This document shows, piece by piece, positions 1-8,946 of a DNA stretch of 64,000 bases; position 1 is the first letter of the stretch, and each line of letters opens with the position of its first letter. Under the pieces are notes generated by a model, which saw only the letters and a program-made list of their open reading frames with translations, had not been told where the DNA came from and made no database searches. Source of the DNA: Streptococcus hyointestinalis (GTDB taxonomy: Bacteria > Bacillota > Bacilli > Lactobacillales > Streptococcaceae); the NCBI RefSeq assembly GCF_900459405.1, contig NZ_UHFN01000007.1, positions 496,001 to 560,000 of the forward strand. Reading direction: 5' to 3'. The translations under genes were made by a program, and so were the position numbers.

Positions 1-1025
1 AGCAATATTATCTGCTTCTGCTCTTTTATGCGCTTCTGACGGTGTCTGCCATTGTCTTTGTGACGCTTGATAGTCTCAAGATTGACTTGTTGCATTCCTT
101 TAAAAATATCTGGTTAGCGGAGCGCTTTGTCTTTTCAGTCTTTTTCATCACGGTGTCTCTGACGGTTTTACTTCTCTTGTTTTGGGTGATTTTGGATGAT
201 TTGAGTAAGCGCCAGATCAATCGCAACCTGCGCCGTATCCTCACCAATACACCGCTAAAACTTGAGGAAGACACAGAGCTCAACACCAACTTGAAGCGCT
301 TGTCTAAAAAGATGGCACAGCTGACAACGAGCCTGCAAAACACTGAAAACACAGGTCTTTTAAACGGTGAGGAATTCGTCAAAAAAGAACGAGGGCGTAT
401 TGCTCGTGATTTGCATGACACGGTGAGTCAGGACTTGTTTGCAGCGACCATGATTTTATCAGGACTCATCCAAAACGCTCACCATATCGACAGCGAGAAG
501 ATGATCCAGCAACTCCAAGTGGTCGAAGATACGCTTGAGAAGGCGCAGAATGATTTGCGGATTTTGCTTTTGCACCTACGCCCTATTGAGCTTGAAAATC
601 GCACGCTGTCCGAAGGGTTTGACCTGATCTTAAAAGAGCTGACTGACAAGAGCAACATCCAAGTAGTCTATGAAAATAATGTGACCACATTACCTAAAAA
701 GGTCGAAGACAATGTCTTTCGGATTGGTCAGGAATTTATCAGCAACACCCTAAAACATGCCAAAGCCACACGGCTTGAGGTTTATCTCCACCAGACAGAC
801 AACAGCCTGCAGCTCAAAATGGTGGATAACGGTGTTGGCTTTGACATTGATGAGCATCATGAGCTGAGCTATGGGCTAAAAAATATCAGAGACCGAGTGG
901 ATGATTTGGCAGGTACGATTCAATTGCTCAGTCAAGCAGGAAAGGGGACGAGTCTAGATATTCGCCTGCCCTTGATAGCTGAGGATGTAGAAGAGACGCA
1001 AGAAAGTGAGAACGACGATGATTAA
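1..1025 (+). CDS. liaS: LiaS/VraS-type sensor histidine kinase, 5' end outside window
   Basis: Membrane histidine kinase of the cell-envelope stress system LiaFSR; it should autophosphorylate on His and pass the phosphate to LiaR. The reading frame is open to the first base, so the true start lies upstream; an internal GTG at 42 is probably not the start. Visible parts are a hydrophobic N-terminus and second membrane segment, a HisKA_3 dimerisation motif (RDLHDTVSQ), and a HATPase domain with DNGVGFD and GKGTS boxes. It ends by overlapping liaR by 8 nt, so the two are translationally coupled. The family usually has liaF just upstream, which cannot be seen here. The family assignment is firm; the exact paralog is inferred from neighbour and motif. 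Confidence 0.88.
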   Translation, partial: QYYLLLLFYALLTVSAIVFVTLDSLKIDLLHSFKNIWLAERFVFSVFFITVSLTVLLLLFWVILDDLSKRQINRNLRRILTNTPLKLEEDTELNTNLKRLSKKMAQLTTSLQNTENTGLLNGEEFVKKERGRIARDLHDTVSQDLFAATMILSGLIQNAHHIDSEKMIQQLQVVEDTLEKAQNDLRILLLHLRPIELENRTLSEGFDLILKELTDKSNIQVVYENNVTTLPKKVEDNVFRIGQEFISNTLKHAKATRLEVYLHQTDNSLQLKMVDNGVGFDIDEHHELSYGLKNIRDRVDDLAGTIQLLSQAGKGTSLDIRLPLIAEDVEETQESENDDD

Positions 1026-1653
1026 GGTGATTTTAGTAGATGACCACGAGATGGTCAGACTTGGCTTAAAGAGTTTTTTAGATTTACAAGAGGACGTTGA
1101 GGTCGTTGGCGAGGCAGTCAATGGGGAGGAAGGCATTCGCCTTGCTCTTGAGAAGCGTCCAGATGTGGTGGTGATGGATCTGGTCATGCCTGAGATGGAC
1201 GGCGTTGAAGCGACGCTTGCGCTATTAAAGGAATGGGAAGATGTGAAAATCTTGGTCTTGACCTCCTATCTAGATAACAGCAAGATTTATCCAGTCATTA
1301 AGGCTGGTGCTAAAGGCTACATGCTCAAGACTTCTAGTGCTTCTGAGATTTCACATGCCATTCGCAAGGTCGCAAGAAATGAGCTCGCTATCGAAACTGA
1401 AGTGGACAAAAAGATAAAAGCCCACGACAGCCAGCCTGATCTCTATGAGGAATTGACCGCTAGAGAGCGTGACATCTTAGCGCTGCTTGCAAAAGGCTAT
1501 GACAACCAAACCATTGCTGACGAACTTTTCATTTCACTGAAGACTGTCAAGACCCACGTGTCTAATATCCTCTCAAAATTAGAAGTTGCTGACCGCACGC
1601 AAGCCGTTGTTTATGCCTTTCAACATCATCTGGTTCCACAAGATGACTATTAA
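1018..1653 (+). CDS. liaR: LiaR/VraR-type response regulator
   Basis: NarL/FixJ-type transcription regulator, cognate partner of the upstream kinase. The receiver domain has the acidic pair D8-D9 and phospho-acceptor D54 in VVMDLVMPEMDG. The C-terminal LuxR-type helix-turn-helix begins at LTARERDIL and ends near residue 205. The start is taken as ATG 1018 (MIKVILVDDHE), which overlaps the liaS stop; a GTG at 1006 would add four residues and is less likely. About 211 aa, normal for the family. In streptococci LiaR activates genes answering lipid II-targeting antibiotics and membrane stress; its targets here are not visible. Confidence 0.9.
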   Translation: MIKVILVDDHEMVRLGLKSFLDLQEDVEVVGEAVNGEEGIRLALEKRPDVVVMDLVMPEMDGVEATLALLKEWEDVKILVLTSYLDNSKIYPVIKAGAKGYMLKTSSASEISHAIRKVARNELAIETEVDKKIKAHDSQPDLYEELTARERDILALLAKGYDNQTIADELFISLKTVKTHVSNILSKLEVADRTQAVVYAFQHHLVPQDDY

Positions 1654-1663
1654 ATGGTATAAT
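1636..1663 (+). promoter_or_regulatory. Promoter of the HAD/cyclophilin gene
   Basis: A TATAAT at 1658-1663 is preceded by TGG, giving an extended -10. The -35 is weak. It overlaps the end of liaR, so the next gene can be transcribed separately from liaSR. A ribosome site AAAGGAG follows at 1691-1697. Confidence 0.55.
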
Positions 1664-1703
1664 AGAGAGTATATAAACAATTTTAAAACTAAAGGAGTCT
1701 ATT

Positions 1704-3104
1704 ATGGATGCCAAAGTAAAGTACAAAGCTAAAAAAATCAAGGCTGTCTTTTTCGATATTGACGACACGCTTCGCAGAAAAGCGACAGGTCTCATACCAG
1801 ACAGCATTCCGTCTGTCTTTGCTGAGCTCAAGAAAAAAGGCATCACCGTTGGGATTGCTTCTGGGCGTGCCTACTACGGTGTTGTGCCAGAGATTCGTGA
1901 CCTCAAGCCAGATTATTTTGTGACTATCAATGGCGCTTATATTCTTGATAAGGATGCTGAGCCGATTCAAAAACACTCGATTTCAAAAGAAGTCATCGAA
2001 GAATATATCGCCTGGACAGAGGAAAATAAGATTGCTTACGGTTTTTGTGGCGCTGATAAGCCAGTTGTTTCAGAACGCTCAGAATTGATTGACAATGCCA
2101 TGGTGCCAGTTTATGGCGTCTGTGATGTTGAGCCGGACTACTACAAGACCAACGATGTCTATCAAATGTGGACTTTTGAGGAAGTTGGAGACAGTTTGCA
2201 ACTCTCAAAAGAATTGCAAGAAAGCCTTCACTTGGTACGCTGGCATGAAAACTCTTCAGATGTCGTTCAAGCGCACATCTCAAAAGCTACTGGTGTCAAA
2301 GAAGTAGCTGACAAACTCGGCATTAGCGCTGAAAACATTCTTGTCTTTGGTGATGGACCAAATGACATGGAGCTCTTTGATTATGCTGGGCTTTCTGTGG
2401 CTATGGGTGATGGCGTGCCTGAGCTCAAAGAAAAAGCAGACTACGTGACAACTTCGCTTGAAGAGCACGGTATCCGAGATGCCCTTGTGGCTCTTGGTTT
2501 GATTGACAAACAACTATCTTTCCCACAAGCAGATATCGAAAACTTTGACGAACCAGTTGCGACTATCAAGACTAATCTTGGTGATATGAGCATCAAGCTT
2601 TTCCCAGATCATGCGCCAAAAACAGTAGCTAACTTCCTAGGTCTTGCCAAACAAGGCTACTACGATGGTATCATTTTCCACCGTGTGATTGAAGAATTCA
2701 TGATTCAAGGGGGTGACCCAACAGGTACAGGTATGGGTGGTGAGTCCATCTATGGCGACAGCTTTGAGGATGAGTTTTCAGAAGAGCTTTACAATGTCCG
2801 TGGGGCACTTTCTATGGCAAATGCAGGACCAAATACCAACGGCAGTCAGTTTTTCATTGTCCAAAATAGCAAGATTCCTTATGCTAAAAAAGAGCTGGTG
2901 CGTGGTGGCTGGCCAGAGGAAATCGCAGAAATCTATGCTGCAAATGGCGGTACACCGCACCTAGACCGCAGACACACTGTCTTTGGTCAGCTGGTCGGTG
3001 AAGAATCTTACAAGACGCTGGATAAAATTGCTACTGTTGAGACAGGTGCACAAGACCGACCAGTTGAGGATGTTGTCATTGAGACAATCGAGGTTAGTGA
3101 ATAG
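1704..3104 (+). CDS. Bifunctional Cof-type HAD hydrolase / peptidyl-prolyl isomerase
   Basis: 466-aa fusion of two enzymes. Residues 12-270 form a Cof/HAD-IIB phosphatase with motif I FFDIDDTL (nucleophile D18, D20) and motif GDGPND at 216-221. Residues 284-464 form a cyclophilin domain with the catalytic Arg of FHRVI (R327), the GGDPTGTG loop and the SQFFIV core. This fusion is a known streptococcal protein, cytoplasmic (no signal peptide). The sugar-phosphate or nucleotide substrate of the HAD half cannot be told. The start ATG has AAAGGAG seven nt upstream. It is followed without a gap by cvfD, so the two form an operon. Confidence 0.9.
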   Translation: MDAKVKYKAKKIKAVFFDIDDTLRRKATGLIPDSIPSVFAELKKKGITVGIASGRAYYGVVPEIRDLKPDYFVTINGAYILDKDAEPIQKHSISKEVIEEYIAWTEENKIAYGFCGADKPVVSERSELIDNAMVPVYGVCDVEPDYYKTNDVYQMWTFEEVGDSLQLSKELQESLHLVRWHENSSDVVQAHISKATGVKEVADKLGISAENILVFGDGPNDMELFDYAGLSVAMGDGVPELKEKADYVTTSLEEHGIRDALVALGLIDKQLSFPQADIENFDEPVATIKTNLGDMSIKLFPDHAPKTVANFLGLAKQGYYDGIIFHRVIEEFMIQGGDPTGTGMGGESIYGDSFEDEFSEELYNVRGALSMANAGPNTNGSQFFIVQNSKIPYAKKELVRGGWPEEIAEIYAANGGTPHLDRRHTVFGQLVGEESYKTLDKIATVETGAQDRPVEDVVIETIEVSE

Positions 3105-3470
3105 ATGAAAATTGGTGAAAAATACAAGGGAACCATCACAGGCATTAAGCCTTATGGCGCCTTTGTTTTACTCGAAAATGGCACGACTGGGCTTATCCAT
3201 ATCTCTGAGATTAAGACGGGCTATATTGACAATATCTATAAAACCTTGTCTGTTGGTGAAGAGGTTTTGGTGCAGGTGGTGGACTATGATGAGTTTAGCC
3301 AAAAGGCAAGCCTGTCCATGCGCACCTTGGAGGAAGAAAAGCACCATTTCCCTCATCGCCACCGTTTCTCAAACAGTCGCTACAAGATTGGCTTTAAACC
3401 CTTTGTTGAGGAATTGCCCATCTGGATAAGAGAAGCAAAAGTCTTTTTGAAACAACAAAAACATAACTAA
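3105..3470 (+). CDS. cvfD: S1-domain RNA-binding regulator CvfD (YugI/GSP13 family)
   Basis: 121-aa protein with one N-terminal S1 RNA-binding domain (residues 1-70; motif YGAFVLLENGTTGLIHISEI), followed by a basic, His-rich linker and a short C-terminal part. Homologs (B. subtilis YugI, pneumococcal CvfD) act as ribosome- or RNA-associated post-transcriptional regulators. The ATG directly follows the TAG of the upstream gene, so translation is probably coupled. The stop codon lies inside the bidirectional terminator shared with cysK. The identification rests on length and domain layout. Confidence 0.8.
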   Translation: MKIGEKYKGTITGIKPYGAFVLLENGTTGLIHISEIKTGYIDNIYKTLSVGEEVLVQVVDYDEFSQKASLSMRTLEEEKHHFPHRHRFSNSRYKIGFKPFVEELPIWIREAKVFLKQQKHN

Positions 3471-3501
3471 AAAGAAGCCTCACTGAGACTTCTTTTTAGT
3501 T
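3465..3501. terminator. Bidirectional terminator between cvfD and cysK
   Basis: Perfect 13-bp inverted repeat (AACTAAAAAGAAG and its complement) around an 11-nt loop, with A- and T-rich outer arms on both sides. It contains the cvfD stop and overlaps the cysK stop, so it can end both converging transcripts. Confidence 0.85.
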
Positions 3502-4425
3502 ATCAAAATCATAGAGACTAGTTGAGAGGTAACGCTCACCGTTGTCAGGCAGAAGTGCTAGCACTTTTTTGCCTTGACCGAGTTCTTTTGCGACCTCGAT
3601 GGCAGCTGTGATAGCAGCTGAAGCAGAGATACCAGCAAGGAAGCCTTCCTTGACACCGATAGTGCGTCCAGTTGCTAAGGCGTCATCAGACTTGATACGG
3701 ATGATTTGGTCGTAAGCCTTGGTGTCAAGTGTGTTTGGGATGAAACCAGCAGAGATACCTTGGATTTTGTGTGGTCCAGGTTGCTCACCAGAGAGGACAG
3801 CAGACTCATCTGCTTCAACAGCGTAGACTTTGACGTTTGGATTTGCTTTTTTGAGGGCATGTGAAACCCCTGTTATCGTTCCACCTGTCCCCACACCTGC
3901 TACAAAAGCGTCTAAGCCGTCCTCGCCAAATGCTTTAAGAATTTCTTGACCTGTTGTTTTTTCGTGGATAGCAGGATTGGCTTGGTTTTCAAATTGGCTT
4001 GGGATAAAGCCGTTACGCTCTTTAGCGATTTCTTGAGCCTTGATGATAGCCCCTTTTGTGCCTTCATTTCCCGGTGTCAAGACAAGCTCTGCGCCGTAAG
4101 CTTGGATAATTTTGCGGCGTTCAATAGACATGGTATCAGGCATAGTGATGACAACCTTGTAGCCTTTGGCACTTCCAACCCAAGAAAGTCCAATGCCGGT
4201 ATTTCCAGAAGTTGCCTCAACGATAGTATCACCAGGCTTGATGATACCACGTTCTTCAGCGTCTTCAATCATAGCAAGAGCGATACGGTCTTTGACAGAA
4301 GAGCCAGGGTTGAAAGCTTCGACCTTGACATAAACATCAGCTGCGCCTTCAGGGACGATACGGTTGAGTTTGATAATCGGTGTATTTCCAATCAATTCGG
4401 TAATAGAGTTGTAAATCGTTGACAT
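3496..4425 (-). CDS. cysK: Cysteine synthase A (O-acetylserine sulfhydrylase)
   Basis: PLP enzyme forming cysteine from O-acetylserine and sulfide. 309 aa from the chosen start [16 protein letters not shown]; upstream in-frame codons run back over the promoter and are not coding. The PLP lysine is K45 in NPGSSVKDR, the substrate loop is TSGNTG and the phosphate-binding loop is GTGGTITG. It is monocistronic, with its own promoter (4459-4487) and a CmbR-type CYS-box upstream, so it is probably induced under cysteine or sulfur limitation. Together with metB and patB at 18.5-20.8 kb it covers sulfur amino-acid interconversion. Confidence 0.95.
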   Translation of the reverse strand: MSTIYNSITELIGNTPIIKLNRIVPEGAADVYVKVEAFNPGSSVKDRIALAMIEDAEERGIIKPGDTIVEATSGNTGIGLSWVGSAKGYKVVITMPDTMSIERRKIIQAYGAELVLTPGNEGTKGAIIKAQEIAKERNGFIPSQFENQANPAIHEKTTGQEILKAFGEDGLDAFVAGVGTGGTITGVSHALKKANPNVKVYAVEADESAVLSGEQPGPHKIQGISAGFIPNTLDTKAYDQIIRIKSDDALATGRTIGVKEGFLAGISASAAITAAIEVAKELGQGKKVLALLPDNGERYLSTSLYDFDN

Positions 4426-4458
4426 AGGGTTTACCTCGCTTTTTAGGTTTGTAGTCTT

Positions 4459-4487
4459 AGTATAAACGCCCTTTTCCTGATTGTAAA
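4459..4487 (-). promoter_or_regulatory. cysK promoter
   Basis: On the minus strand TTTACA (4487-4482) and TATACT (4464-4459) are separated by exactly 17 nt. It lies 34 nt upstream of the cysK ATG, downstream of the yigZ stop. Confidence 0.75.
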
Positions 4488-4499
4488 ATACACATTTTT

Positions 4500-4526
4500 T
4501 ATCACCGTGATAGGTCTTCTTTATCA
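4500..4526 (-). promoter_or_regulatory. CYS-box (CmbR-type LysR regulator site) for cysK
   Basis: Minus strand reads TGATA-N9-TATCA-N3-TGATA, an exact match to the CYS-box pattern TGATA-N9-TATCA-N2-4-TGATA described for CmbR in streptococci and lactococci. It ends 13 nt upstream of the cysK -35 and lies inside the last codons of yigZ. The position fits an activator site. Confidence 0.75.
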
Positions 4527-5158
4527 CTTAGCTCAAGTGGCACTTCGATAATCTGTGGGTCAATTTTAGTCATGGTAATTTTGCCTTGGTAAAAATCAAT
4601 GAGGCGTTCTTGTATCACATCAAGAACCTCAGGATCCACGTAAAGTTCAGTCGTTACCTGCTCTAAAAACTGTGTATTTTGCTCGGTGAGATTTTCCTGC
4701 TCTAGGAAGTTGGCAAAAACTTGGTATTGGGGATAAGTTAGCGTTAACTCAAGCCCAGCTTGCTCTTTGACATGTACCAGTCCGATTTCTTTGGTTGCGT
4801 GAGCGACACTGCCAGCATAAGCACGGATAAGCCCGCCAGCACCGAGCTTGATACCGCCAAAATAGCGTGTCACGACAGCAACGACATTGGTCAGTTCTTG
4901 CTTTTCAAGTACAGTCAGCATAGGCACACCAGCTGTTCCGCTAGGCTCACCATCATCACTAGAGCGCTTAATCTCTCCACGTTCGCCGATAATCATAGCA
5001 GAGCAGGAATGATTGGCTTTGTAGTGTTCTTTTTTGATAGCAGCGATGTAGTTTCTACCCTCTTCTTCGCTTGTGATACGCTTTAGATGACAAATAAAGC
5101 GTGATTTTTTGATAATTTCCTCGACAATACCGTCTTCTTTGATTGTTTTATAGTCCAT
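4502..5158 (-). CDS. yigZ: YigZ/IMPACT family protein
   Basis: 218-aa cytosolic protein of the UPF0029/YigZ family. The N-terminal IMPACT domain (residues 15-125) has the conserved stretch [12 protein letters not shown] and [14 protein letters not shown]; the C-terminal part (about 135-205) is a DUF1949 ferredoxin-like domain. The biochemical role is not established; eukaryotic IMPACT regulates Gcn2. It is divergent from comFA, a common arrangement in streptococci. A TACAAT hexamer lies only 7 nt from the ATG and no ribosome site sits between them, so its mRNA may be leaderless. Confidence 0.88.
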   Translation of the reverse strand: MDYKTIKEDGIVEEIIKKSRFICHLKRITSEEEGRNYIAAIKKEHYKANHSCSAMIIGERGEIKRSSDDGEPSGTAGVPMLTVLEKQELTNVVAVVTRYFGGIKLGAGGLIRAYAGSVAHATKEIGLVHVKEQAGLELTLTYPQYQVFANFLEQENLTEQNTQFLEQVTTELYVDPEVLDVIQERLIDFYQGKITMTKIDPQIIEVPLELSDKEDLSR

Positions 5159-5165
5159 ATCAAAA

Positions 5166-5193
5166 TTGTACCAAAAACTCCTCGTTTAGCAAG
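5166..5193 (-). promoter_or_regulatory. yigZ promoter
   Basis: Minus strand TTGCTA (5193-5188), 16-nt spacer, TACAAT (5171-5166). Transcription would start at or next to the ATG at 5158. Confidence 0.5.
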
Positions 5194-5196
5194 GAT

Positions 5197-5207
5197 TTTC
5201 GGATAGA
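5197..5207 (+). promoter_or_regulatory. Candidate com-box (ComX/SigX promoter) of comFA
   Basis: A TTTTCGGATA element matches the competence box TNCGAATA at seven of eight positions and follows a T-run. It lies directly before comFA, a late competence gene. It ends only a few nt from the comFA ATG, which leaves little room for a 5' leader. Confidence 0.4.
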
Positions 5208-5212
5208 TAGGT

Positions 5213-6511
5213 ATGGAGACATTAGAAGATTTTTACGGGCGACGCTTGCCCAAGGAAAGAGTACCAGATGTTTTTGTCCAGCAAGCTGAGACCATGCCAG
5301 CCTTTAAAAAGCAGGGTAATAGCGACATCTGCCTGCGCTGTGGACAAAAGGTTGATAAGGCGACTGTGCTTCCGACAGGAAATTTTTATTGTAGGACTTG
5401 TATGGTCTTTGGACGTCTAACCAGCACCAGCCAGCTCTGCTATTTTCCACAAGCGGCTTTTCCTAAGACCCAGTGCCTCAAGTGGCTTGGTCAGCTAACG
5501 CCTTTTCAAAAAGAGGTGTCAGATGGTTTGGTGGACGGCATTGCTAAGGGGCAAAATATGCTCGTGCATGCGGTGACAGGTGCCGGAAAGACTGAGATGA
5601 TATATCAGGCTATTGCTAGTGTCATTGACAAGGGCGGTGCTGTTTGTGTGGCAAGTCCTAGGGTAGATGTCTGTATAGAGCTTGATAAGCGCTTGAGACG
5701 GGATTTTTCCTGTCCGATTAGTCTCTTGCATGGTGAGTCAGAAGCCTACCAGCGTTCGCCCTTGGTTATTGCAACGACACATCAGCTGATGACTTTCTAT
5801 AGAGCGTTTGATTTGCTGATTATTGATGAGGTGGATGCTTTTCCTTTTGTGGACAATCCTAGTCTCTATCATGCAGCAAAGCATGCTGTAACATCAGACG
5901 GAGTCACTGTCTATCTGACTGCAACCTCGACCAATGCTCTAGAGAAAATGGTCAAGAAGGGAGAGCTGCAAAAACTTCACTTAGCACGGCGTTTTCACGC
6001 CAATCCACTTGTCGTCCCAAAGCCCATTTGGCAAGAAAATGTCCTTAAAAATATGGCTAAACAGCGCTTGCCAAGAACCTTACACCATCATATCAAAAAA
6101 CAACGGCAAACAGCCTTTCCCCTTTTGCTTTTTTATCCCAATATCAAAGAAGGTCAGCAGTTTGCCAAGTGTCTAGAGCGTCATTTTCCAGACGAAAAGA
6201 TAGGCTTTGTCTCTAGTCGGACGGAAAATAGATTAGAGTTGGTCGAAGCTTTTCGCAAGCAAGAGATTACCATGCTTGTCTCGACTACTATCTTAGAGCG
6301 TGGTGTGACTTTTCCTTGTTTGGATGTCTTTGTGATTGAAGCGCACCACAGGCTCTATACCAGAAGTGCTCTGGTGCAGATTGCAGGGAGAGTCGGCAGG
6401 AGTATGGAGCGTCCAACGGGCGAGCTTCTATTTTTCCATGCTGGTCTCACCAAAGCCATCAAACAATCCATAGAAGAAATCAAAGACATGAACAAAAAAG
6501 GAGGTTTTTAA
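5213..6511 (+). CDS. comFA: ComFA, DEAD/DEAH-box competence ATPase
   Basis: 432-aa ATPase that powers uptake of transforming single-stranded DNA across the membrane on its cytoplasmic side. It has a four-Cys zinc site (C40, C43, C60, C63), Walker A TGAGKT (K126), a DEVD Walker B box (IIDEVDAF) and a C-terminal helicase domain ending with the motif QIAGRVGRS. It is followed by comFC with a TAATG overlap. A com-box-like element precedes it, so expression is probably ComX-dependent. Length and motifs are normal and the gene appears intact. Confidence 0.93.
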   Translation: METLEDFYGRRLPKERVPDVFVQQAETMPAFKKQGNSDICLRCGQKVDKATVLPTGNFYCRTCMVFGRLTSTSQLCYFPQAAFPKTQCLKWLGQLTPFQKEVSDGLVDGIAKGQNMLVHAVTGAGKTEMIYQAIASVIDKGGAVCVASPRVDVCIELDKRLRRDFSCPISLLHGESEAYQRSPLVIATTHQLMTFYRAFDLLIIDEVDAFPFVDNPSLYHAAKHAVTSDGVTVYLTATSTNALEKMVKKGELQKLHLARRFHANPLVVPKPIWQENVLKNMAKQRLPRTLHHHIKKQRQTAFPLLLFYPNIKEGQQFAKCLERHFPDEKIGFVSSRTENRLELVEAFRKQEITMLVSTTILERGVTFPCLDVFVIEAHHRLYTRSALVQIAGRVGRSMERPTGELLFFHAGLTKAIKQSIEEIKDMNKKGGF

Positions 6512-7173
6512 TGTCCTGTTTACTCTGTGGGAGTTACTATGAAGAACCTTTGCGTTTTTCAGATATTCTAAGTCTAAAACCTAGCCAACATCGCCTTTGT
6601 ACAGACTGCTATCAAGGCTTTGAGAAAGTTTCAAAAAGTCACTGCCCGACCTGTTTCAAATCACACATAGACAAGCAGTGTCAAGACTGCAAGGTGTGGG
6701 CAAAAAAAGGCTACACCGTTCATCATCAAGCGCTCTTTCAGTACAATGATAGCATGAAAGCTTATTTTTCTTCTTTTAAGTTTGAGGGAGACTACCTCTT
6801 ACGTTATGCTTTTGCAAATGAATTGAAAGCGCGTTTACGCTTCTTTAAAGGCTACACGATTGTGCCAGTACCTGTTAGCTCTGAGCGCTATCAGGAGCGC
6901 CAGTTCAATCAAGTTACTGCTCTATTAGACGCTGCTAAAATCTCTTATCAAGAAATTCTTCAAAAAGCCCATATCACCAAGCAATCAAGCCTCTCAAGGC
7001 AAGAACGTCTTTCCCATGATAATCCTTTTTCCGTGGTAGCAGGGGCGCCGTTACCAGACAAGATAGTAGTGGTTGATGACATCTACACCACAGGCGCCAC
7101 ACTAGCTGATATCGTCTCTTTGTTAAAGAAAAATGGTGTCAAGCAGATAAGAACTTTTTCATTAGTGCGTTAA
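6511..7173 (+). CDS. comFC: ComFC, phosphoribosyltransferase-fold competence protein
   Basis: 220-aa protein needed for efficient DNA uptake and integration, a partner of ComFA. The N-terminus has paired Cys motifs (CLLCG, CTDCY, CPTCF, CQDC) likely binding zinc. The C-terminal half has a type I PRTase fold with the PRPP loop VVVDDIYTTGAT. Its ATG overlaps the comFA stop (TAATG), so it is translationally coupled. No terminator follows; the hpf promoter starts immediately after the stop. Confidence 0.92.
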   Translation: MSCLLCGSYYEEPLRFSDILSLKPSQHRLCTDCYQGFEKVSKSHCPTCFKSHIDKQCQDCKVWAKKGYTVHHQALFQYNDSMKAYFSSFKFEGDYLLRYAFANELKARLRFFKGYTIVPVPVSSERYQERQFNQVTALLDAAKISYQEILQKAHITKQSSLSRQERLSHDNPFSVVAGAPLPDKIVVVDDIYTTGATLADIVSLLKKNGVKQIRTFSLVR

Positions 7174-7177
7174 AAAC

Positions 7178-7206
7178 TTGCAAACTTTCATGAAAGCGGT
7201 TATAAT
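7178..7206 (+). promoter_or_regulatory. hpf promoter with overlapping cre-like site
   Basis: TTGCAA (7178-7183), 17-nt spacer, TATAAT (7201-7206). Positions 7191-7204 read TGAAAGCGGTTATA, one mismatch from the catabolite-responsive element TGWAANCGNTNWCA, and overlap the -10. CcpA repression of hpf is therefore plausible. Confidence 0.7.
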
Positions 7207-7248
7207 GATAATAAAGAAAGCGTGATGAGCGCAAGAAAGAGGTACTTT

Positions 7249-7797
7249 ATGATTAAATTTAGTATTCGCGGAGAAAACATCGAAGTTACAGATGCCCTTC
7301 GTTCTTATGTTGAAAACAAACTTGCTAAAATTGAAAAATATTTTAATGAAGATCAAACACTGGACACACGTGTCAACTTGAAAGTTTACCGTGAAAAATC
7401 TTCAAAAGTTGAAGTGACTATTTTAGTGGATGCCGTTGTGCTTCGTGCTGAGGATGTCTCTCAAGACATGTATGGCTCTATTGACTTGGTTGTTGACAAA
7501 ATCGAGCGCCAAATCCGCAAAAACAAAACAAAAATCGCTAAAAAACACCGTGAAAAAGTACCAGTTGGACAAGTTTTCACAGATGAATTTGAAGCAGAAG
7601 CTATTGAGCAAGTTCCAGAAACAAAGGTTGTTCGTACTAAACACGTCAGCTTAAAACCAATGGATGTTGAAGAAGCTATCCTACAAATGGAACTTCTAGG
7701 ACATGATTTCTTCATCTACACAGACGCAGAAGACGCTACAACAAACGTTCTTTATCGTCGTGAAGACGGTGAGTTAGGACTTATCGAAGCCAAATAA
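7249..7797 (+). CDS. hpf: Ribosome hibernation-promoting factor, long form
   Basis: 182-aa HPF long form that dimerises 70S ribosomes into inactive 100S particles in stationary phase or starvation. Residues 1-105 are the S30AE ribosome-binding domain (start MIKFSIRGENIEVTDALR); residues 125-182 are the C-terminal dimerisation domain (SLKPMDVEEAI). The start is ATG 7249 with AGAAAGAGG upstream; earlier in-frame codons lie in the leader. It sits right after the competence operon, as in other streptococci, but has its own strong promoter and terminator. Confidence 0.93.
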   Translation: MIKFSIRGENIEVTDALRSYVENKLAKIEKYFNEDQTLDTRVNLKVYREKSSKVEVTILVDAVVLRAEDVSQDMYGSIDLVVDKIERQIRKNKTKIAKKHREKVPVGQVFTDEFEAEAIEQVPETKVVRTKHVSLKPMDVEEAILQMELLGHDFFIYTDAEDATTNVLYRREDGELGLIEAK

Positions 7798-7804
7798 GAA
7801 AGAC

Positions 7805-7836
7805 ATGAGGTTGCTAAAAGCAACCTCATATTTTTT
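7805..7836 (+). terminator. hpf terminator
   Basis: Ten-bp perfect stem ATGAGGTTGC/GCAACCTCAT with a 5-nt loop followed by six T. Confidence 0.9.
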
Positions 7837-7848
7837 ATCAGCGATTAA

Positions 7849-7877
7849 GTGACGAAGGGGCAAACTTATGCTACAAT
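7849..7877 (+). promoter_or_regulatory. Promoter of the zinc alcohol dehydrogenase gene
   Basis: GTGACG at 7849, 17-nt spacer, extended -10 TGCTACAAT ending at 7877; AAGGGGG ribosome site precedes the ATG at 7909. Confidence 0.5.
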
Positions 7878-7908
7878 AACTACAGAATACACTATCAAGG
7901 GGGATATT

Positions 7909-8946
7909 ATGAAAGCAACGGTTTTTATAGAGCCAGGAAGAGTAGAGGTCAAGGAGGTTGACAAACCACAACTGCAGAGTGAAACAGATGTTATCATTCG
8001 TGTCTTGCGCACTTGCGTTTGCGGCTCTGACTTGTGGTGGTATCGTGGGATTTCTAAGAGAGATAGCGATACACTAGCAGGACACGAGGCAATCGGTATT
8101 GTCAATGAGGTAGGAAGAGAAGTGACTTCTGTTGCGGTCGGTGACTTTGTCGTGGTTCCTTTTACGCATGGTTGTGGCTATTGTGTGGCTTGCTGTTCGG
8201 GCTTTGATGGTAATTGTCAAAATAATCCCGGCGCTCATGATATAGGCTATCAGGCAGAGTATGTCCGCTATTACAATGCCAATGGCGGTCTTGTCAAAAT
8301 TCCCGGTCAGCCTAGTGACTATAGCGAAGACATGCTAAACTCGCTTTTAACGCTCTCAGACGTGATGGCGACAGGTTATCACGCTGCTATAACTGCCGAG
8401 GTCAAAAAAGGCGATACCGTTCTTGTTTTAGGAGATGGTGCTGTAGGACTTTGCGGTATCCTATCAGCCAAGTTACTTGGTGCTAAGCGTATCATCGCTA
8501 CCAGTCGTCATCACAATCGTAAGTCGCTTGCGCTTGCCTTTGGAGCGACAGATATCATCGAAGAGCGTGGTAATGAAGCTGTCAAGCACCTTTTAGATTT
8601 GACAGATGGCTCTGGTGTGGACGCTGTTTTGGAATGTGTGGGTACCGAGCAGTCTGTAGCGACTGCCATTCAAGCAACACGCCCTGGGGCAATCATCGGT
8701 CGTGTCGGTGTTCCTCAAAAGTCAGAGACCAACACTACCCAGCTCTTTGTCAAAAATATTGGACTGCGTGGCGGTATCGCAGCCGTTACAACACACGTCA
8801 AATCACGTTTACTTGACGCTGTTTTAAAGGGAGATATTCAACCTGGCAAGGTCTTTACGCATGCTTACAGCTTAGATGAGATTGCAAAAGCTTATGAAGC
8901 GATGGATACACGGAAAGCTATTAAGTCGTTGGTGATTGTGGATTAA
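7909..8946 (+). CDS. Zinc-dependent alcohol dehydrogenase family protein
   Basis: 345-aa MDR-superfamily oxidoreductase. It has the catalytic zinc region CGSDLW and GHEAIGIV, the four-Cys structural zinc lobe with CX2CX2CX7C spacing, and a Rossmann NAD(P) motif (LGDGAVGLCG). The start MKATVFIEPGRVEV is supported by AAGGGGG upstream; the frame also runs back over the promoter. The substrate is not identifiable; relatives act on threonine, sorbitol or simple alcohols. It is a single gene between the hpf terminator and the IS30 element. Confidence 0.85.
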   Translation: MKATVFIEPGRVEVKEVDKPQLQSETDVIIRVLRTCVCGSDLWWYRGISKRDSDTLAGHEAIGIVNEVGREVTSVAVGDFVVVPFTHGCGYCVACCSGFDGNCQNNPGAHDIGYQAEYVRYYNANGGLVKIPGQPSDYSEDMLNSLLTLSDVMATGYHAAITAEVKKGDTVLVLGDGAVGLCGILSAKLLGAKRIIATSRHHNRKSLALAFGATDIIEERGNEAVKHLLDLTDGSGVDAVLECVGTEQSVATAIQATRPGAIIGRVGVPQKSETNTTQLFVKNIGLRGGIAAVTTHVKSRLLDAVLKGDIQPGKVFTHAYSLDEIAKAYEAMDTRKAIKSLVIVD

